From Cunninghamia lanceolata (lineage: Eukaryota; Streptophyta; Pinopsida; Cupressales; Cupressaceae), in assembly GCA_027924645.1 (NCBI GenBank), contig BSBN01000849.1, positions 10,930,001-10,994,000 of the forward strand: DNA of 64,000 nucleotides, in the 5' to 3' direction. The notes under the pieces were generated by a model. The model ran no database searches and was not told the DNA's origin. It saw nothing but the letters and a program-made list of their open reading frames with translations. Positions 34,194-47,336 of the stretch are shown here, piece by piece. Numbering within the stretch: the first letter of the stretch is position 1; every line of letters starts with the position of its first letter. Both the position numbers and the translations under genes were made by a program.

Positions 34194-37100
34194 TAAATTT
34201 ATATGCTTTGTCCTTGAATGCATCACCATATTCTTTGAAATGTTAATAGCACTTGTATTATCACAGAAAATAGAAATTGGATCATCATACACAACTTTAA
34301 TATCCTTCAAGGTTTATTTCATCCACAACACATGTGCAACAAGAGGCTGCTGTAATGTATTCTACCTCTGCAGTAGACAGAGCTACTGAATCCTTCTTTT
34401 TACTTAACCATGACACTACTCTGCCACCAAGAGGGAATGGTCCACCACTTGTACTTTTCCTGTCATCTACACAACCAGTCCAATTTGCATCTGTATAAGC
34501 ACTTAGAGTAAAGTCAGTATCTTTTGCACACCATATGCCATGATCAAAAGTGCCCTTTAAATAGCTAAAAATCCTCTTCATTGCCATAACATGTGACTCT
34601 CTAGGATCTTCTTGAAATCTATCCACAAGACAAATTGCATGCATAATATCTAGTCTAGTAGTAGTCAGATATAGCAATCCTCCAATCATTGATCTATACT
34701 TGCTCTGATCAACCTTAGGAGATTCATCATTCTTGCTCAACTTACAATGAGTAACCATAGTAGTACAAACGGGTTTAGAATATTCCATTACAAACTTATT
34801 TAACAACTCTTTTACATACTTTGACTGAGAAATGAAAATGCCTTTATCTTTCTGGTTGATCTATAAGCTAAGAAAGAAATTCATTTCCCCACGCATTGAC
34901 ATTACAAACTCTTTCTGCATCTCATCTGTAAAACTCTTTAACATGCCTTCATTTCCACCAAAAATTGTCATCTACATATACTTCCATAATCAGAATTTGA
35001 TCTCCCCTTACTTTGATGTACAAATTGCTATCTGCGGAGCCTTTACTTAAACCTTGTTGTAATAAGTACCTATCTAACCTTGCATACAAAGCTCTGGGAG
35101 CTTGCTTCAATCCATATAGTGCCTTCTTCAACTTGCAGACCATATATGGCTTATTTGACAACTGAAATCCTTCTTGTTTCTCTATGTACACTTCCTCTTC
35201 CAGTTCCCCATTCAAGAAAGTAGACTTCACATCCATTTGATATACTATAAAATCCTTATGTGCTATAAAAGCCACAAACATCCTAATGGCCTTCATTCTT
35301 GCCACATGAGCATATGTTTCCTCATAGTCTATTCCTTCCACTTGTGAGTAGACTTTACATACAAGACTTGCCTTATTTATTACCACTTCTCCATTCTCGT
35401 TCAACTTGTTCCAGAATACCCACTTAGTTCCAATCACATTTTTAGTCTTTGGTCTTAGGACAAGTTCCCATGTCTAATTTTTCTCAATCTACATTAGTTC
35501 TTATTCCATAGCCTTGATCTAATTCTCATGTTTGCATGCTTCAACCACAGTTTTAGGCTCAACTTTAGAAAGTAAACATAGATTTACCTATTCTTCAGTA
35601 GCTCTACTTCTTTTCAATACACCTTTGCTCTTATTATCAACGATCTGGTCTTCAATGTGATGCTTCTGCACATACTTGGAGTTTTAGGGATTCTTTGTAG
35701 AACTTCTTGTTCTTCAACCTATACTTCTTTTTCTTCTTCACTGGAAAAAGACTCATCTCATTCATAATCCTTAATCTCTGAGACCTTTTGTATGTCTTCA
35801 TTAACCATAACATTTGCACTTTCAAAAAAATTTCTTAGCCTCTTGTTGTAGCACCGGTAAGGTTTGCTTTTGTTAGAGTACCCAAGGAAAATACCTTCCT
35901 CACACCTTGCATCAAACTTTCCTAAATCTTCATTTCTTCTGATATAACATTGGCTTCCAAAAACTTTAAAATATTTAGCAGTGGGAATCCTTCTGGATAC
36001 CATATCTCATAGGGAGTCTTTGTGTCATTTGCCCTTACTTGTATTTTGTTTTGTATGTAGACAACAATATGAATTGTTTCTCTCCAATAGACTTCCGGTA
36101 GGTCTGCTTCTTTGATCATTATCCTTGTAGCTTCTTAAATAGTCATGTTCTTCCTTTCAACCACACCATTCTACTGAGGAGTCCTATGGGTAGATAAATG
36201 CCTCTTTAGCCCATGATTCTCACAAAACACGTTAAACTCATTAGAGGTAAATTCTCCACCTCTGTCATACCTCAAAAAGTTGATCTTCATATCCATTTCA
36301 TTTTCAACCATTGCTTTAATGGCCTTAAACTTATCTAGGGCTTCTGATTTTTCCTTAAGAAAAGTGACCCATGTCATTCTAGAGAAATCATCCATAAATA
36401 ACATAAAATACATGTCACCTTGAAACTTCTTACTCTGGTAGGAACACAAAGATCTCTATGTACCAATTCGAACAGTCTGGTAGATGACTGATCCTTCACT
36501 TTGAAGCTTCTTCTTGTTTGCTTTCCATTCTAACATTCCTTACAGACAACATTGGTGGGCTTTGTGATCTTTGGCAGATCTCTCACAGCCTGAACTGAAC
36601 TTATCCTTACCAGACTATCAAAATTGATGTGACACAATCTCCTATACCATAGCCAACTCTCATTGATCTGTGTCATAAGGCAATAACTAAGACCACCTTT
36701 GAGATGATAAACATTTCCACCTATCCTCTTTCAGCTAGCAATTACTATTATGAAGCTTTTTCTGATCTCACAGTCATCATCTTGAAACATAACATTGTAA
36801 CCCTTGCTACACATCTATCCAACACTCAAAAGATTGTGCTTTAAACCTTTGACATAAGCAACATCATCAGTGTTATGCTTTCCATCAAAACTGATTGAAC
36901 CCTTTTCCACAAATCTTAGGAGCTTCATCACCACCAAACCTAACTACTCCACCATCATATTTTTCAAGTTTAACAAACTTACTCTTATCACCTATAATAT
37001 GATTTGAGCATCCACTATCAATGATCTAGTCATCTTTTTCTTTCTTAGCATGAAAAGCAGACATTACAGTGCCTTCAAAGTTAGTACTTGCTTTCGCCGA

Positions 37101-37980
37101 AACCTTTTCCTTCACACAACATCCAGAGTTAGCAGAAATAGTTTCATCTCTTAGGGCTATGAATAACCACTCATTATCATTATCATCCTCATAATCTAGT
37201 TCATCATCATATATACTTGCATCTTCTCTAAAATAGTAACTTTTCTTAACAATCTTATCTCTATTTTCCCTATTCTAAATTCTCAATGTTCTGTTTGGAC
37301 ATCTTGAAGCATAATGAACTATTTTTCCACAACTGAAACATTTAAAAGGAAGCTTACCACTGAACTTTCTAGTACCCTTTTTCATCCTTCTCACAAAGTA
37401 GCTTCCACTTCATCAAGGTCTTTCAGATCTAATTCCATAGTCTTCTCTAATTTGTTGGCCTTAAAAGTAGCCTCATCCTTTGCAGTTCCACTAGTTGTAC
37501 CAAACTCTCTTATTTAAAAAGCAATTAGGGTGCCAAGCAACTAATCTTTGGTAAAATGGTTTAAATTCTATAATTCTTCAATTTAGCATAAACCTTATGA
37601 CTATAAGCTTTAGGAAAAGTTCTGAGTACCTTCAATATCACTTATTTATCATCTATACTTCCACCAAGTCCTTTGATGCCATTGACAACTTCAACCACCT
37701 TCTATAAGTAGCTTGCAATGTTTTCATCTTCCGACATTCACATGGTCTCAAAAGTGAGCTTCAAATTCTGTATTTTACCTTGTTTGACTTTATCATCTCC
37801 TTCATAAACACTTTCCAACTTTTTCTAAATTGCATTAGTAGTCTTCAAATTCACAAATTTCACCAACTCAGAATTAGTAAGTCCACTTAAGAGACCATGT
37901 GTTTTGCCTTACCATCTATTTTAGTAGCTTTTATATCATCTTCAGTACTTATACCATTATGAGATACATTGTAATTAGAG

Positions 37981-38603
37981 TTTACTAATTTCCAAACCTC
38001 ATAACCAAGAGCAATTAGAAAGGCTTCCATCCTTACCTTCCAGTGTGCATAGTCTGATCCATCAAACAAGGGAATTTATTTCTTTTGTGCCATCCCAGAC
38101 CTACCTCAAGCTATTAAGCTTTCTTCAAAGAAACCTCATTCCGATACCAATTTTTAAATGCACAAGACAATTGAGAGGGGGTGAATCAGTTGTAACAAAA
38201 CTTCAAACCCTTACAAACATTTAGATCCACATAAACCTTTAAGTGTGTTATGATGATTAAGCATGAAAAGGAAATAACTGAAACTAAATCACAACAACAT
38301 CACACACAAGAGAACATATTTTTTATGTGGAAAACCCTAAAAGGGAAAAACCATAGTGAGGATTAGGTCATAATATAATGTAGTAGCAATACTAAATTAT
38401 AAAGGCTCTCTGCCCAAAAGAGAGAATGCTCACTATAAGTGGACTCACTGTCCACTGAGAAAGAAAAAAAGAAGAGAAGAATGGCTCAATGCCAGACTTT
38501 GAATTGATATAGTTTCATCTAACCTATGTATGGAATTCAGTTCAAATGAAGGTCAATATCCATCACAACACAAACAACATCTTTGCAGTATCACTAAAAA
38601 TAG
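37981..38603 (-). repeat. Tandem duplication over gag start, primer site and LTR end, copy 1
   Basis: The segment from tttactaatttcc through the LTR word aaaaatag is repeated at 38604-39232, offset 623 bp. It contains the gag start codon (38093), the primer site complement and about 450 bp of LTR. Confidence 0.85.
38130..38150 (-). promoter_or_regulatory. Primer binding site region of the copia element, copy 1
   Basis: On the minus strand the LTR end is followed by TTGGTATCGGAATGAGG, a tRNA-Met-like primer site with changes. A second copy at about 38750-38768 reads TTGGTATCAAAGTGAAG. Confidence 0.7.
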
Positions 38604-39232
38604 TTTACTAATTTCCAGACCTCATAACCAAGAGCAATTAGAAAGGCTTCCATCCTTCCCCTCCAGAGTGCATAGTCTAATCCATCAAACAAGGGAATCT
38701 GTTTCTTGTGTGTCATCCCAAATCTACCTCAAGCTATTAAGATTTCTTCAAAGGAACTTCACTTTGATACCAATTTTTGAATGTACAAGACAACTGAGAG
38801 GGGGGGTGAATACGTTGTAACAAAACTTCAAACCCTTACAAACATTCAGATCCACATTAACATTTAAGTATGTTATGATGATTAAGCATGAAAAGAAAAT
38901 AACTAAAACTAATTCATAACAACATTGCACACAAGAGAACACCATATTTTTTACGTGGAAAACCCTAAAAAGGGAAAAACCACAGTGAGGATTAGCTCAC
39001 ATTACAATCTAGTAGCAATATCAAATTACAAAGGCTCACTACCCAAAAGAGAGAATGCTCACTACAAGTGGACTCACTATCCACTGAGAAAGAAAAGAAG
39101 AAGAGAAGAATGGCTCACTTCTAGGATTTGAACTGATATAGTTTGATCTAACCTATGCATGGAGTTTAGTTCCAATGAAGCTCAATATCCATCACAGTAC
39201 AAACAACATCTTTGCATCATCACTCAAAATAG
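38604..39232 (-). repeat. Tandem duplication, copy 2
   Basis: Matches 37981-38603, including a second gag start (near 38716), a second primer site and a second LTR end. Differences between copies are scattered, so the duplication is old. The junction near 38602 shares only 2-3 bases. Confidence 0.85.
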
Positions 39233-39635
39233 TAGACACCTTCTGCTCATTGTATCCAATAGCCTAACACATGAAACCTCTCACTACCCTGATCAAATTT
39301 GCATCATAAACATCATATCTCTTGTGCACACCCACATTCATGAATTCTTGACATTTATTTATACAATCATCATCCTTGAAAACATTCTCCAAGGTTGGCA
39401 ACATAACTTAACCCATACAATTCAAATTAGGTTTGGACCTAAACATTCCCACAGAGGAAGGGAATGAATGCAGACCACATCATACTTTAGCACAGACCTA
39501 AATCCACACTTTCACATTCACCAAAGCACAATCGCAAATAGTGTAAACAACCAAGTCAACCATCCTAGTGTTAACATCATGAACTCTTAAATGCAGGCTT
39601 CCTAAAAATCACACAATGACATGCAAATCACGCAC
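38771..39635 (-). repeat. 5' LTR of the copia element (right copy), truncated
   Basis: Aligns with the left LTR from 30886 to about 31770, then stops where LINE text begins. The remaining 700 bp are not found after the LINE, so the LTR was cut by deletion or rearrangement and not simply split. Confidence 0.8.
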
Positions 39636-39639
39636 CAAT

Positions 39640-42600
39640 CAAAAATAAAAAAAACCCCGTTGAATGAATATCATGAACTTTTGGTGCATGAGGAAATCTA
39701 TTGGAAATCAAAATCATGGGAATTTTGGCTAAAGGAAGGAGACCTCAATACCAAGTATTTCCATAATTTGAAAAAGAAAAAAGAATGCAAAATAAAATTT
39801 CATTTCTTAAGGATAATGATGGATCCAATATCCTATATCTGATAGATATCCAGAATGAAGCTATAAACTTCTTCCAAACCTTGCTAATCAGCACTGATGC
39901 TTCTAATGTGGAAAGACAAAACTTGAATCTTATTCCTAATATTCTAAGTGATGAAGATAACAAAATGCTTACGATTCTAGTTTCTAGAGAGGAAGTCAAA
40001 GAATCTATTTTCCAGATGTACCCAAACAAGGCCCTTGGGCGGGATGGCTTCCCTATTGGATTCTACCAACACTTTTGGCATATCATTCGCGAAGATGTCT
40101 AGGAAATGGTTGAGGAATCAAGATGATCCAGTAACATAGTCAAGGACATCAACACTACTTTTATTTCCTTGATTCCAAAAAAACTTGATTCAGAATATTT
40201 ATGAGATTTCCAACCTATCTCATGTTGCAACACTTTATACAAGATCATCTCCAAGATTATGGCCAATTGTTTCAATCTACTAATGAATAAACTCATCTCA
40301 AAAGATCAAAGCAGTTTTACCCCTTGGTGCACAATTACAAATGGAATCATAATTGCTCATCAGGCAATCCATTCAATCTCCTCAACTAACTAGTCATGTA
40401 TGGTGGTGAACTTGGATGTTAGTAAAGCATATGACTGAGTGGACTAGTGTTTTCTCTTGACGATCATGAAAATTTTTGGCTTCTGTTCACAATGGCTACA
40501 ATGGATTTAAATTTGTATATCTTCGATGTGCTACTCCATTCTAGTTAACAGAAGCTTGGCGGGCTTCTTTGAACCCACTAGAGGGATTCCAAAAGGTGAT
40601 CCAATCTCTCCCTTCCTCTTTGTTATTAAGGTCGAAGCACTAGGAAGGGCTATTACTAAACATTTTTTAGGAAGGGCCTAGTTTGCTGTCCACATCGTAG
40701 ATAATTTCCCACTTATTACGTACCAATAGTTCATGGATGAAACCATTTTATATGTTGAATCATGTATGAGAGAAGCCCATGTAATGAAAGACACTCTAGA
40801 AAAATATGTGTATGCATCTGGTTAGTAGACAAATAAGAATAAATCATGTATATTTTCTTCGACACAAAGTGAAGCATTCAACACCCGATTGCATCTCTGC
40901 TAGAATTCAACACAGCGGACTTACCTGGAAAATACTTGGGACTTCCTCTTTTTAAAGGAGCTATGAGGGCAAAGCTCTAGGAAGAGACAATTACAAAATT
41001 TAGAACAACGGCCTCCTCTTGGAAAGGGAAATGGTTGACTCTCACAGGTAAGATAACAATGATCAAAGTTGTCCTCTCAGCCATCTCGATTTATCTCTTT
41101 TCAAGTACGTAGGCAACTGGGAGAGAGAAATGTCTTTTGGAAGGTATTTTTCAAGAAATTCTTATGGGAAGGCTCAGATGGCACAAGGAGAATCCCCTTG
41201 ATAGGTTGGGACACTGCTTGCAAAGAAAAGAGTCATGAGGGCCTTGGTTTCAGGAAAATAAAGAAGCATAATAGGGCTTTAGGGGTGAAGTTGATTTGGA
41301 AGATGTATGAAAACTCGTCTGCAAGGTTGTGCCCATTACTACAATGCAAATACTTAGACTTAAACAATCCCTGTCAAGTTCTCCCCACTCCAAATCCTTT
41401 GAATGGCTCACACATTTGGAACTTTATGATTCAATGTCAACATATCATCATGGATCACATATCGTGGACAGTTATTAATGGCCAAACCACTTATTTCTTG
41501 CGGGATTCATGGAATGGTTTACCACCATTGATAGATGATCAAAGACTTTATAATTTTATGGAACTTCTTTCCAATACATGGTGCTTGAGAGTCATCAACT
41601 ATCTGATTCCTAATGATGGAATAACTTCGGGGACTTGGAGTTGGAAGAGTATGGATTCTATTCCCCTACAACAAGAACACAAAGATCTCTTGCAACAAAT
41701 ATTAGCCTTTTCATCAACCAAAAGGATAATAAAATTGTTTGGATAGGTGCCATGTCAGACATTTCCTCGGTCAAGTTAGGATATAAACTCTAAATTGGAA
41801 TGAGATAGAGAGGCAACTAGCCTTTAGAGTTATGCTGGAGCCATTGGTACCTTCCAAAAGTAGGAGCCTTTTCTTGGATAGCTCTACACAGAAGAATATT
41901 GACAAGGGATAGATTGAAATCCATTAGTATCAATGGCCCTTTTAGGTGTGTCCTATACAAATCTGAAGAAGAAGATGTGGACCATCTATTATTGAATTGT
42001 CCCTTTGCTAAAAACTGTTGGGAGTGGTTTTTTAATTGTGTAGGATGGAGCAGTGCCCTGCCTAATGATCTTTTGAACCTCTTTCACAGTTGGCCAAAGA
42101 TAAGGAATTCATTATGGGAAGGGATATGGATTACATGGCCCTCTGTGATAATATGGAATATCTGGAAGGAGAGAAACAAAAGGATATTTAAAGAGGAAGA
42201 CTCATGAATGGAAGACAATATAAAAAAATTTGAAACTGACATTTGTGAGGTTATCGTGGCAAAACATAGGTCAAGCAATGCTCTTCCTTGACCATTTACC
42301 AAGTGGGACATAATGATTATGAAGAAGTGGAATCTTCTCAAAGCCTCTCCTACTTACTATGCTGGTGGTCTATATACTCCAAACAAGATCTTACGCTTAG
42401 TTATCAAATCGAATTCACCTCCTATTGGATGTCTTAAACTCAACTTAAATGGAACTACTCGAGGGAACCTTGGGATCTCTGGTATAGGATACACCATCAG
42501 GAATGTGGAAGGGGATATGGTATGTGAAATATCCAAGAAGTTTCTTATTGGAACTAACAATGATATTGAGTTCCAAACCCTTCTCACTGGTTTCAGGCTA

Positions 42601-42872
42601 TGCAAAGAAAAGAAGTTATCTCACATTAATGTGGAGGGTGATACCCTCATCTGTATCAATGCAATTTCAAGTTGAAAAGTCATCAGTTGGAAATTGAAAA
42701 ATGTGATTGAATCAATTTAGGAAATTCTTGATAACATGGAAGACTTCAGCCTCAAGCATTGCTATTGAGAGGCAAATACAATTGCATGTCAACTTGCTAA
42801 CTTGGCTTGCGAGAAATTAGAGGTGGGAGTCATTCCAAGTGACTCAAATGAGTGGGGAGATATCAACATATA
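39640..42872 (+). pseudogene. LINE ORF2 relic: RT, zinc-finger, RNase H
   Basis: Domains in order: pre-RT linker (SWEFWLKEGDLNTKYFHN, about 39710-39770); RT with ALGRDGFPIGFYQHFW (about 40030), LIPKKLDSE, NLDVSKAYD (about 40410) and GIPKGDPISPFLFV (about 40590), the active-site region reading FMDETILY (about 40735), with one Asp changed; thumb region with LPGKYLGLPLF; zf-RVT (41899-42207: LNCPFAKNCWEW); and plant-type RNase H (42313-42870: KLNLNGTTRGNLG with Asp changed to Asn, GISGIGYTIRN, VEGDTLICINAI). There are more than ten stops and at least two frameshifts. RNase H at the C-terminus is typical of one plant L1 group. Confidence 0.9.
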
Positions 42873-43328
42873 ATACAATGTCCAATGAAATTGATGTTCA
42901 TGGTAGAGAATCCTACGATACAGATTTTTGTAGTATACTTCTGATCTGAAATGATATCCTTCTTAGGACTTTGTGGAACTCAACTCTACATAAATGTAGT
43001 TGATTGAATACATTGCTATCACATTTCATAATGTCCTACATTACATGGTTCTAGGTAGTGAATGCCCATGTGACACTAATGATCTGAGTATTCAAATGCG
43101 TAGGGTTTTCTTTGTGCAAATAGGAAATTGAGAAATCCTTGCGCCAAGTTGTAAACATCTAAACCATACAAGAGGAACACGTCCATGACAATGTGCTATG
43201 AAGAAACTTCTTAGCAGATTTTACCCTAGTTTTGGGTCATAAAAGGATGACAAAGCTAACAACTAATAAGCTAATTGTTCCTCATTTGCATTAGGTAGCC
43301 ATGAAAACTATCTCCCCTTTCAAAAAAA
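39640..43328 (+). mobile_element. 5'-truncated L1-type LINE with RNase H
   Basis: Only ORF2 from the linker before RT onward is present; endonuclease and ORF1 are missing, as usual for 5'-truncated LINE copies. The coding relic ends at 42872, a 3' UTR follows, and a short A run at 43322-43328 directly precedes macro-repeat copy 3. No target duplication is clear, because the left side abuts a broken copia LTR. Confidence 0.82.
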
Positions 43329-45915
43329 GACAATAATAGCAAGTTGGGGAGGTGTCTTTGATATTTCTACTATACTAAATAATAAAGACATGAAGCTAAC
43401 CATATCATTGTTCAGAGAGGGAGCCATAAGAGACAACTTGGAAACCTTCACTTTCTTCATTGGTCGTCAAGAAGCACTCCTATCACCCAAATAATTGGAG
43501 AGGATATCTAAGCATAGATGAAGATGCAAGGTTCATTATGCATAGACTCCCTAAGTAGGTAGAGTTGTAATGTAAAATTTCTTTCTTGGTCTATGTATTT
43601 TCTCTTTTTCTAGTAATGTTAAGGGGAGATACAGGCCCATGGTAGAATTTTATGGATCAAAAAAATATTATGTTTATTATTAAATATTAATATTTTGACA
43701 TATATATCTAACTATCAAATTTAAGGTAAAAGATACGAGTTTTTGTTAACATGCTCACACCATTACAATCGACCCCTTGTTGCCATTCTACAATTCCTTT
43801 GAGCGTAATTATTGAAATTAAATGTGTAGGTAATTAGTTTTAAATTTCATGATGTTTTTGTTTAGGTGTTAGAAAATTATGGTATAGTTTTGGAATTTTA
43901 CAATGTTGTTGACTTATAATTTTAATTAGTTTATGAGAGCGTAGAAGTGATCTTTGTGTGTGCATTTTGAACTAAGTCTCTAGATCTAGAGCTACACATC
44001 ACAAATCAAATTTGGAACAACTTTTCATATTGTAACCTATTTGCCTTGATTTCTAGTATTTGGATTTGTGTAAGGAATGCTAGTTTTTATGAACACCTTT
44101 GGGGAATCCATTGAATCATGAGGGTCAAGTTATCCTTATTCAAACTTCTAATTTAAACCTCTAATAATTTATGCTACAATGCTCTTATAAATGCTCTATG
44201 ACAAATCTTTTGATAATGCTAGTACACTTCTTGATATCTACTACATTCTTTCAAAATGAATGGCTAAATTTCTTTAAATATAACCACCAAACACAAAAAT
44301 CAACATAATAAGTGCTAAGTTGGCTCACAATGACTAGTGAAGTAGAGGTGAGATAATAATTAGAATTTTAAACATTTAAATTAGATATCTAATTTGTGAG
44401 TGTAGAAGGTTGTACTTACAAATCTTATCCATGGTGATGTAAACTAAAAATGAGGATCAAGAATAAATGTCTAGGGATCAATGGTAAAGGCAATCAATAT
44501 GTGTGATGCCATATTGAGTCAAATTCACATAATAATATACCACTTGTAAGGTTGTTAGTACATGTAGGACACCCTAATCAAAGTAGAACCAAAACATATT
44601 AGAGATAATGGTGTGAGTATGCAATTTTAACCATTAAAACTATCCCCCACTTTGATGTGCATGTAAACCACTAGGTAGATTCATGCTAAAGCAAAACAAG
44701 AAGACAAAATGTAAATTAAATATATTTGTACACACTCAAAGGATAATAAGTTGTTTATAAATAAACTGAATACTATTGAAGCATGTGTTATTTTAATAAT
44801 TTTCAATTCACTAGGAATTAAACTAGTAATCCCTTATAAGGAGACATATCTACATACATGTCTAAGTCAAAGAAGCATGCCTTAATGGGTTTCTTGAGCC
44901 TCATAGGGTTATTTCACTCTTCAAGAGGAATATATTGTTACACACATGTTGATGTATCAAAATCCACATCAACACATTTATGATTCAAAGTGACACTTTG
45001 GGTTAGGATTATGGTTGTATTAATGCAAGATGGAAGACCTTTGGATTTCACTATCAAGGCATGTGTAATAGAAATTTGGTAAAATCCACCTATGACAATG
45101 AAATATACATTAGCTATTCTTTATGCTAAGCCTTATTAGCAGCCATATCTATTAGGGCAAAATTTCTACATCAAGACAAATCATCACAACCTTAAGTATT
45201 TCCTAGAACAACAAGACTCTTCACCGTAATAGTAGAAATGGGTTACTAAATTATTGCAATATGGAGCTTCATTTCAAAGGAATAATGGATTGTATAATGT
45301 CTAAGTTTTTTACTAGAAAGGAGAAATTTTTAATCTTTCAATCTAGTTGCATCTTTATAGGCTACCTATTGAGCTTAGGAATGTTGACGTGTTTATTAAA
45401 ATTGTTGGTATGTAGGAGACTACATTATGGATGAACCTAAGGATGCTAGAAGTCATAGATTCTACACTCAATTTTCCATTAATCTTAATCTTTTAAAGCT
45501 TCTCATTCACACCATTCACATAAATTCCCCACTACACATGAATCTAAAACATTATTTGGGAGGGGATGTCATTAAAATGTTTTGATTGTTAGCAATTGGG
45601 CAATAAGACATTAGAGTTCTCATCTTCTAAGTCTTTTGATTTATATTTTTGATGACTTAGAGGTGGAAGTGGAAGGAGTGTGTCCAACCAAATAAGTATT
45701 TTAGGTGGAATAAACACCATAATTTTTTTCATTAACAATGATATGAAAATGTAAAAAATATGGAATGTCTAGTAGGCACTAAAATGTTTTTGTTTCTAAA
45801 TTTGTATTGAATGTAGATGCATAGGCATTCATAGAGGTAGAGGGTGGAATTGGTAACCAAAAAATTTTAAACCATCTCTCAATTAGAAAGCCAAATAAAA
45901 AGGAAAATTATTACC
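43326..45915 (+). repeat. Macro-repeat copy 3, left part
   Basis: Collinear with 3660-6250 and with 9890-11428 plus 16384 onward. It starts about 130 bp into the unit, right after the LINE A run, and is interrupted at 45915 by the Tat element. The TTACC at 45911-45915 is the target site. Confidence 0.88.
43333..43494 (+). pseudogene. Conserved relic ORF of the macro-repeat, copy 3 (truncated)
   Basis: Same frame as 3602-3823 from SWGGVFDI onward, open to the same TAA, with several residue changes (for example HQEV to RQEA). Confidence 0.4.
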
Positions 45916-46944
45916 TGTATGGGTAAAATGGTGATCAATCAAATGAATTAAACAAGACCCAAACATCAACAGAATAGTGAAACAAGAAGGATTCAATAAA
46001 CGAAGTAATGAACAAATACATAGCAAACCTTTCCCGTTTCTAAACTTCTATTGTTTGCCTATCACAGATCGTCCTTTTGCAGATGAAGTGAGCCCTCAGA
46101 GAGTGCAATCTTTTAGCAGTTTATAGGAAGTTGACGGTGAATGGCTGTGGTGATACGCAATGAAGATGAGCTCCAATGCAAGTATGTGATCTCAAGCTTG
46201 TAGATGACAAAAGGATGCCAAAGGTGCGTTGGTGATATTTCTGCAGAGTAACAATGTCAAAAGCCTGGATGATTAGAATGGAGGGATGAGGCTTCATTTA
46301 TAGACTTGGAAGAATGGGAATCAACGGTTGAGAGGAGATATGAAGATCGATGGCTGAGGATGGTTGAGGAATGTGCAACCAGTGGAAATGTGACAAGTGT
46401 CCCAGCTCCATCATGAAAGGGGGGATGTGACAAAACTGATTGGAGAGTTAACTCCATTGACTGGTCTGTTAACAGATTTGATTGATCAGTTAGAAGAATA
46501 AATTGTGGAACTGACTGAATTGATTGAGGATTTGACTCAATTGACAGGTTAGTTAACACTTTTGATTGATTAGTTAACTAACCTCTGATTTGAGAAGAAA
46601 TAGGCCACGTGGGTGAGGGAAAATAAGGTAATTAAATATTAAATATATTTAATTACATGTGCAACCTGATGAGGTGGACAAGGTGAGGTGGAAAAGGTGA
46701 GGTGTAAAGGTGAAGTGGATTTTTGGAATTTAGAACTTAGGATAGAAGAATTTAGATTAATTAAATAATTTATGATTATTTAATTGTGTAGGACATTTAG
46801 AAAAAATTTAATTTTGAATTTATTTAATTATGGAACAGTGAATCGATTAAATAAATTTAGAATATTTATTTAATTAATAGAAGAATGGAATAAATATTTA
46901 GAATATTTATTTAGGATGAATCGTGTCATTTTTAGGCGTATACA
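45916..46944 (-). repeat. 3' LTR of the Tat element (left copy)
   Basis: Plus-strand ends are TGTATGGGTAAAATGG and GGCGTATACA. The 100-codon minus-strand frame at 46257-46559 is also open in the other LTR (61818-62120), but this follows from LTR identity and is not taken as a gene. Confidence 0.95.
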
Positions 46945-47244
46945 TTTTGCCCCTCTTTGATGCAATGCAGTTTACAGCGTTGCTTCAAAGAATTCGATAG
47001 TTCGAATGATGATACATGCCCCAGTTTGCCCCTGGTACAAGTTTAATGACGATAGGATGCCCCCTCGGGAGATTGGACGGGAAAAGGGTAAAAGATTCAG
47101 AGACGGACAATCTCACGAAGATGAAGGGGTTAGGATAGGTTGGAGGAAAAGGGACGCAGTTAGGGATGCGGGAAGAAAACGGGAAGAAAAACAGGCACGG
47201 GAAGTAGTCACAGTCATCACCTAGCCAGAATTAGGGTTTGGAGG

Positions 47245-47253
47245 TATAAATAG
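47245..47253 (+). promoter_or_regulatory. TATA box of the antisense plant mobile domain gene
   Basis: TATAAATAG, 92 bp before the exon 1 ATG at 47337, placing transcription start near 47278 and a leader of about 60 nt. It lies 300 bp inside the element, outside the LTR, so the gene has its own promoter. Confidence 0.7.
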
Positions 47254-47336
47254 GAGCTGGGTCCACAAGAATAGTCATTTGTACACTTGTTTACTCTGGA
47301 TTGGATTGAGAGAGCCTAGAGCAAACTTGGAGCAGC

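Larger units (their letters stand above)
32954..38093 (-). pseudogene. Copia gag-pol polyprotein, multiply broken
   Basis: Gag starts with an ATG at 38091-38093 and has LFDGSDYAHWKVRMEAFL near its N-terminus and a knuckle CFSCGKIVHYASRC at about 37307-37350. The protease motif IIDSGCSNHI is near 37020. The integrase zinc region (about 36500-36650) and core follow, with MDDFSRMTWV and YDRGGEFTS at 36171-36449 in place. RT is at 34949-35437, with MDVKSTFLNG, LKKALYGLKQAPRA and the active site YVDD. RNase H is at 34194-34806 (YTDANWTGCVDDRKSTSG, LSTAEVEYI) and resumes after an inserted element at 32954-33133, ending KDQVADIFTKALPKD. Stops and shifts separate nearly all domains. Confidence 0.9.
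30886..39635 (-). mobile_element. Decayed SIRE-like Ty1/copia retrotransposon
   Basis: On the minus strand the order is LTR, primer site, gag, protease, integrase, RT, RNase H, polypurine tract, LTR. Protease and integrase ahead of RT is the copia order. The left (3') LTR is complete; the right (5') LTR stops at about 39635, where LINE sequence begins. Extra changes are a 1.06-kb TIR element inside RNase H and a 623-bp tandem duplication over the gag start, primer site and LTR end. There are many stops and frameshifts. Confidence 0.88.

Noticed and set aside
46257..46559. Minus-strand frame of 100 codons, repeated at 61818-62120
   Set aside because: Both lie in the LTRs of one element, so conservation follows from LTR identity; composition is Ser/Leu-rich without domain.
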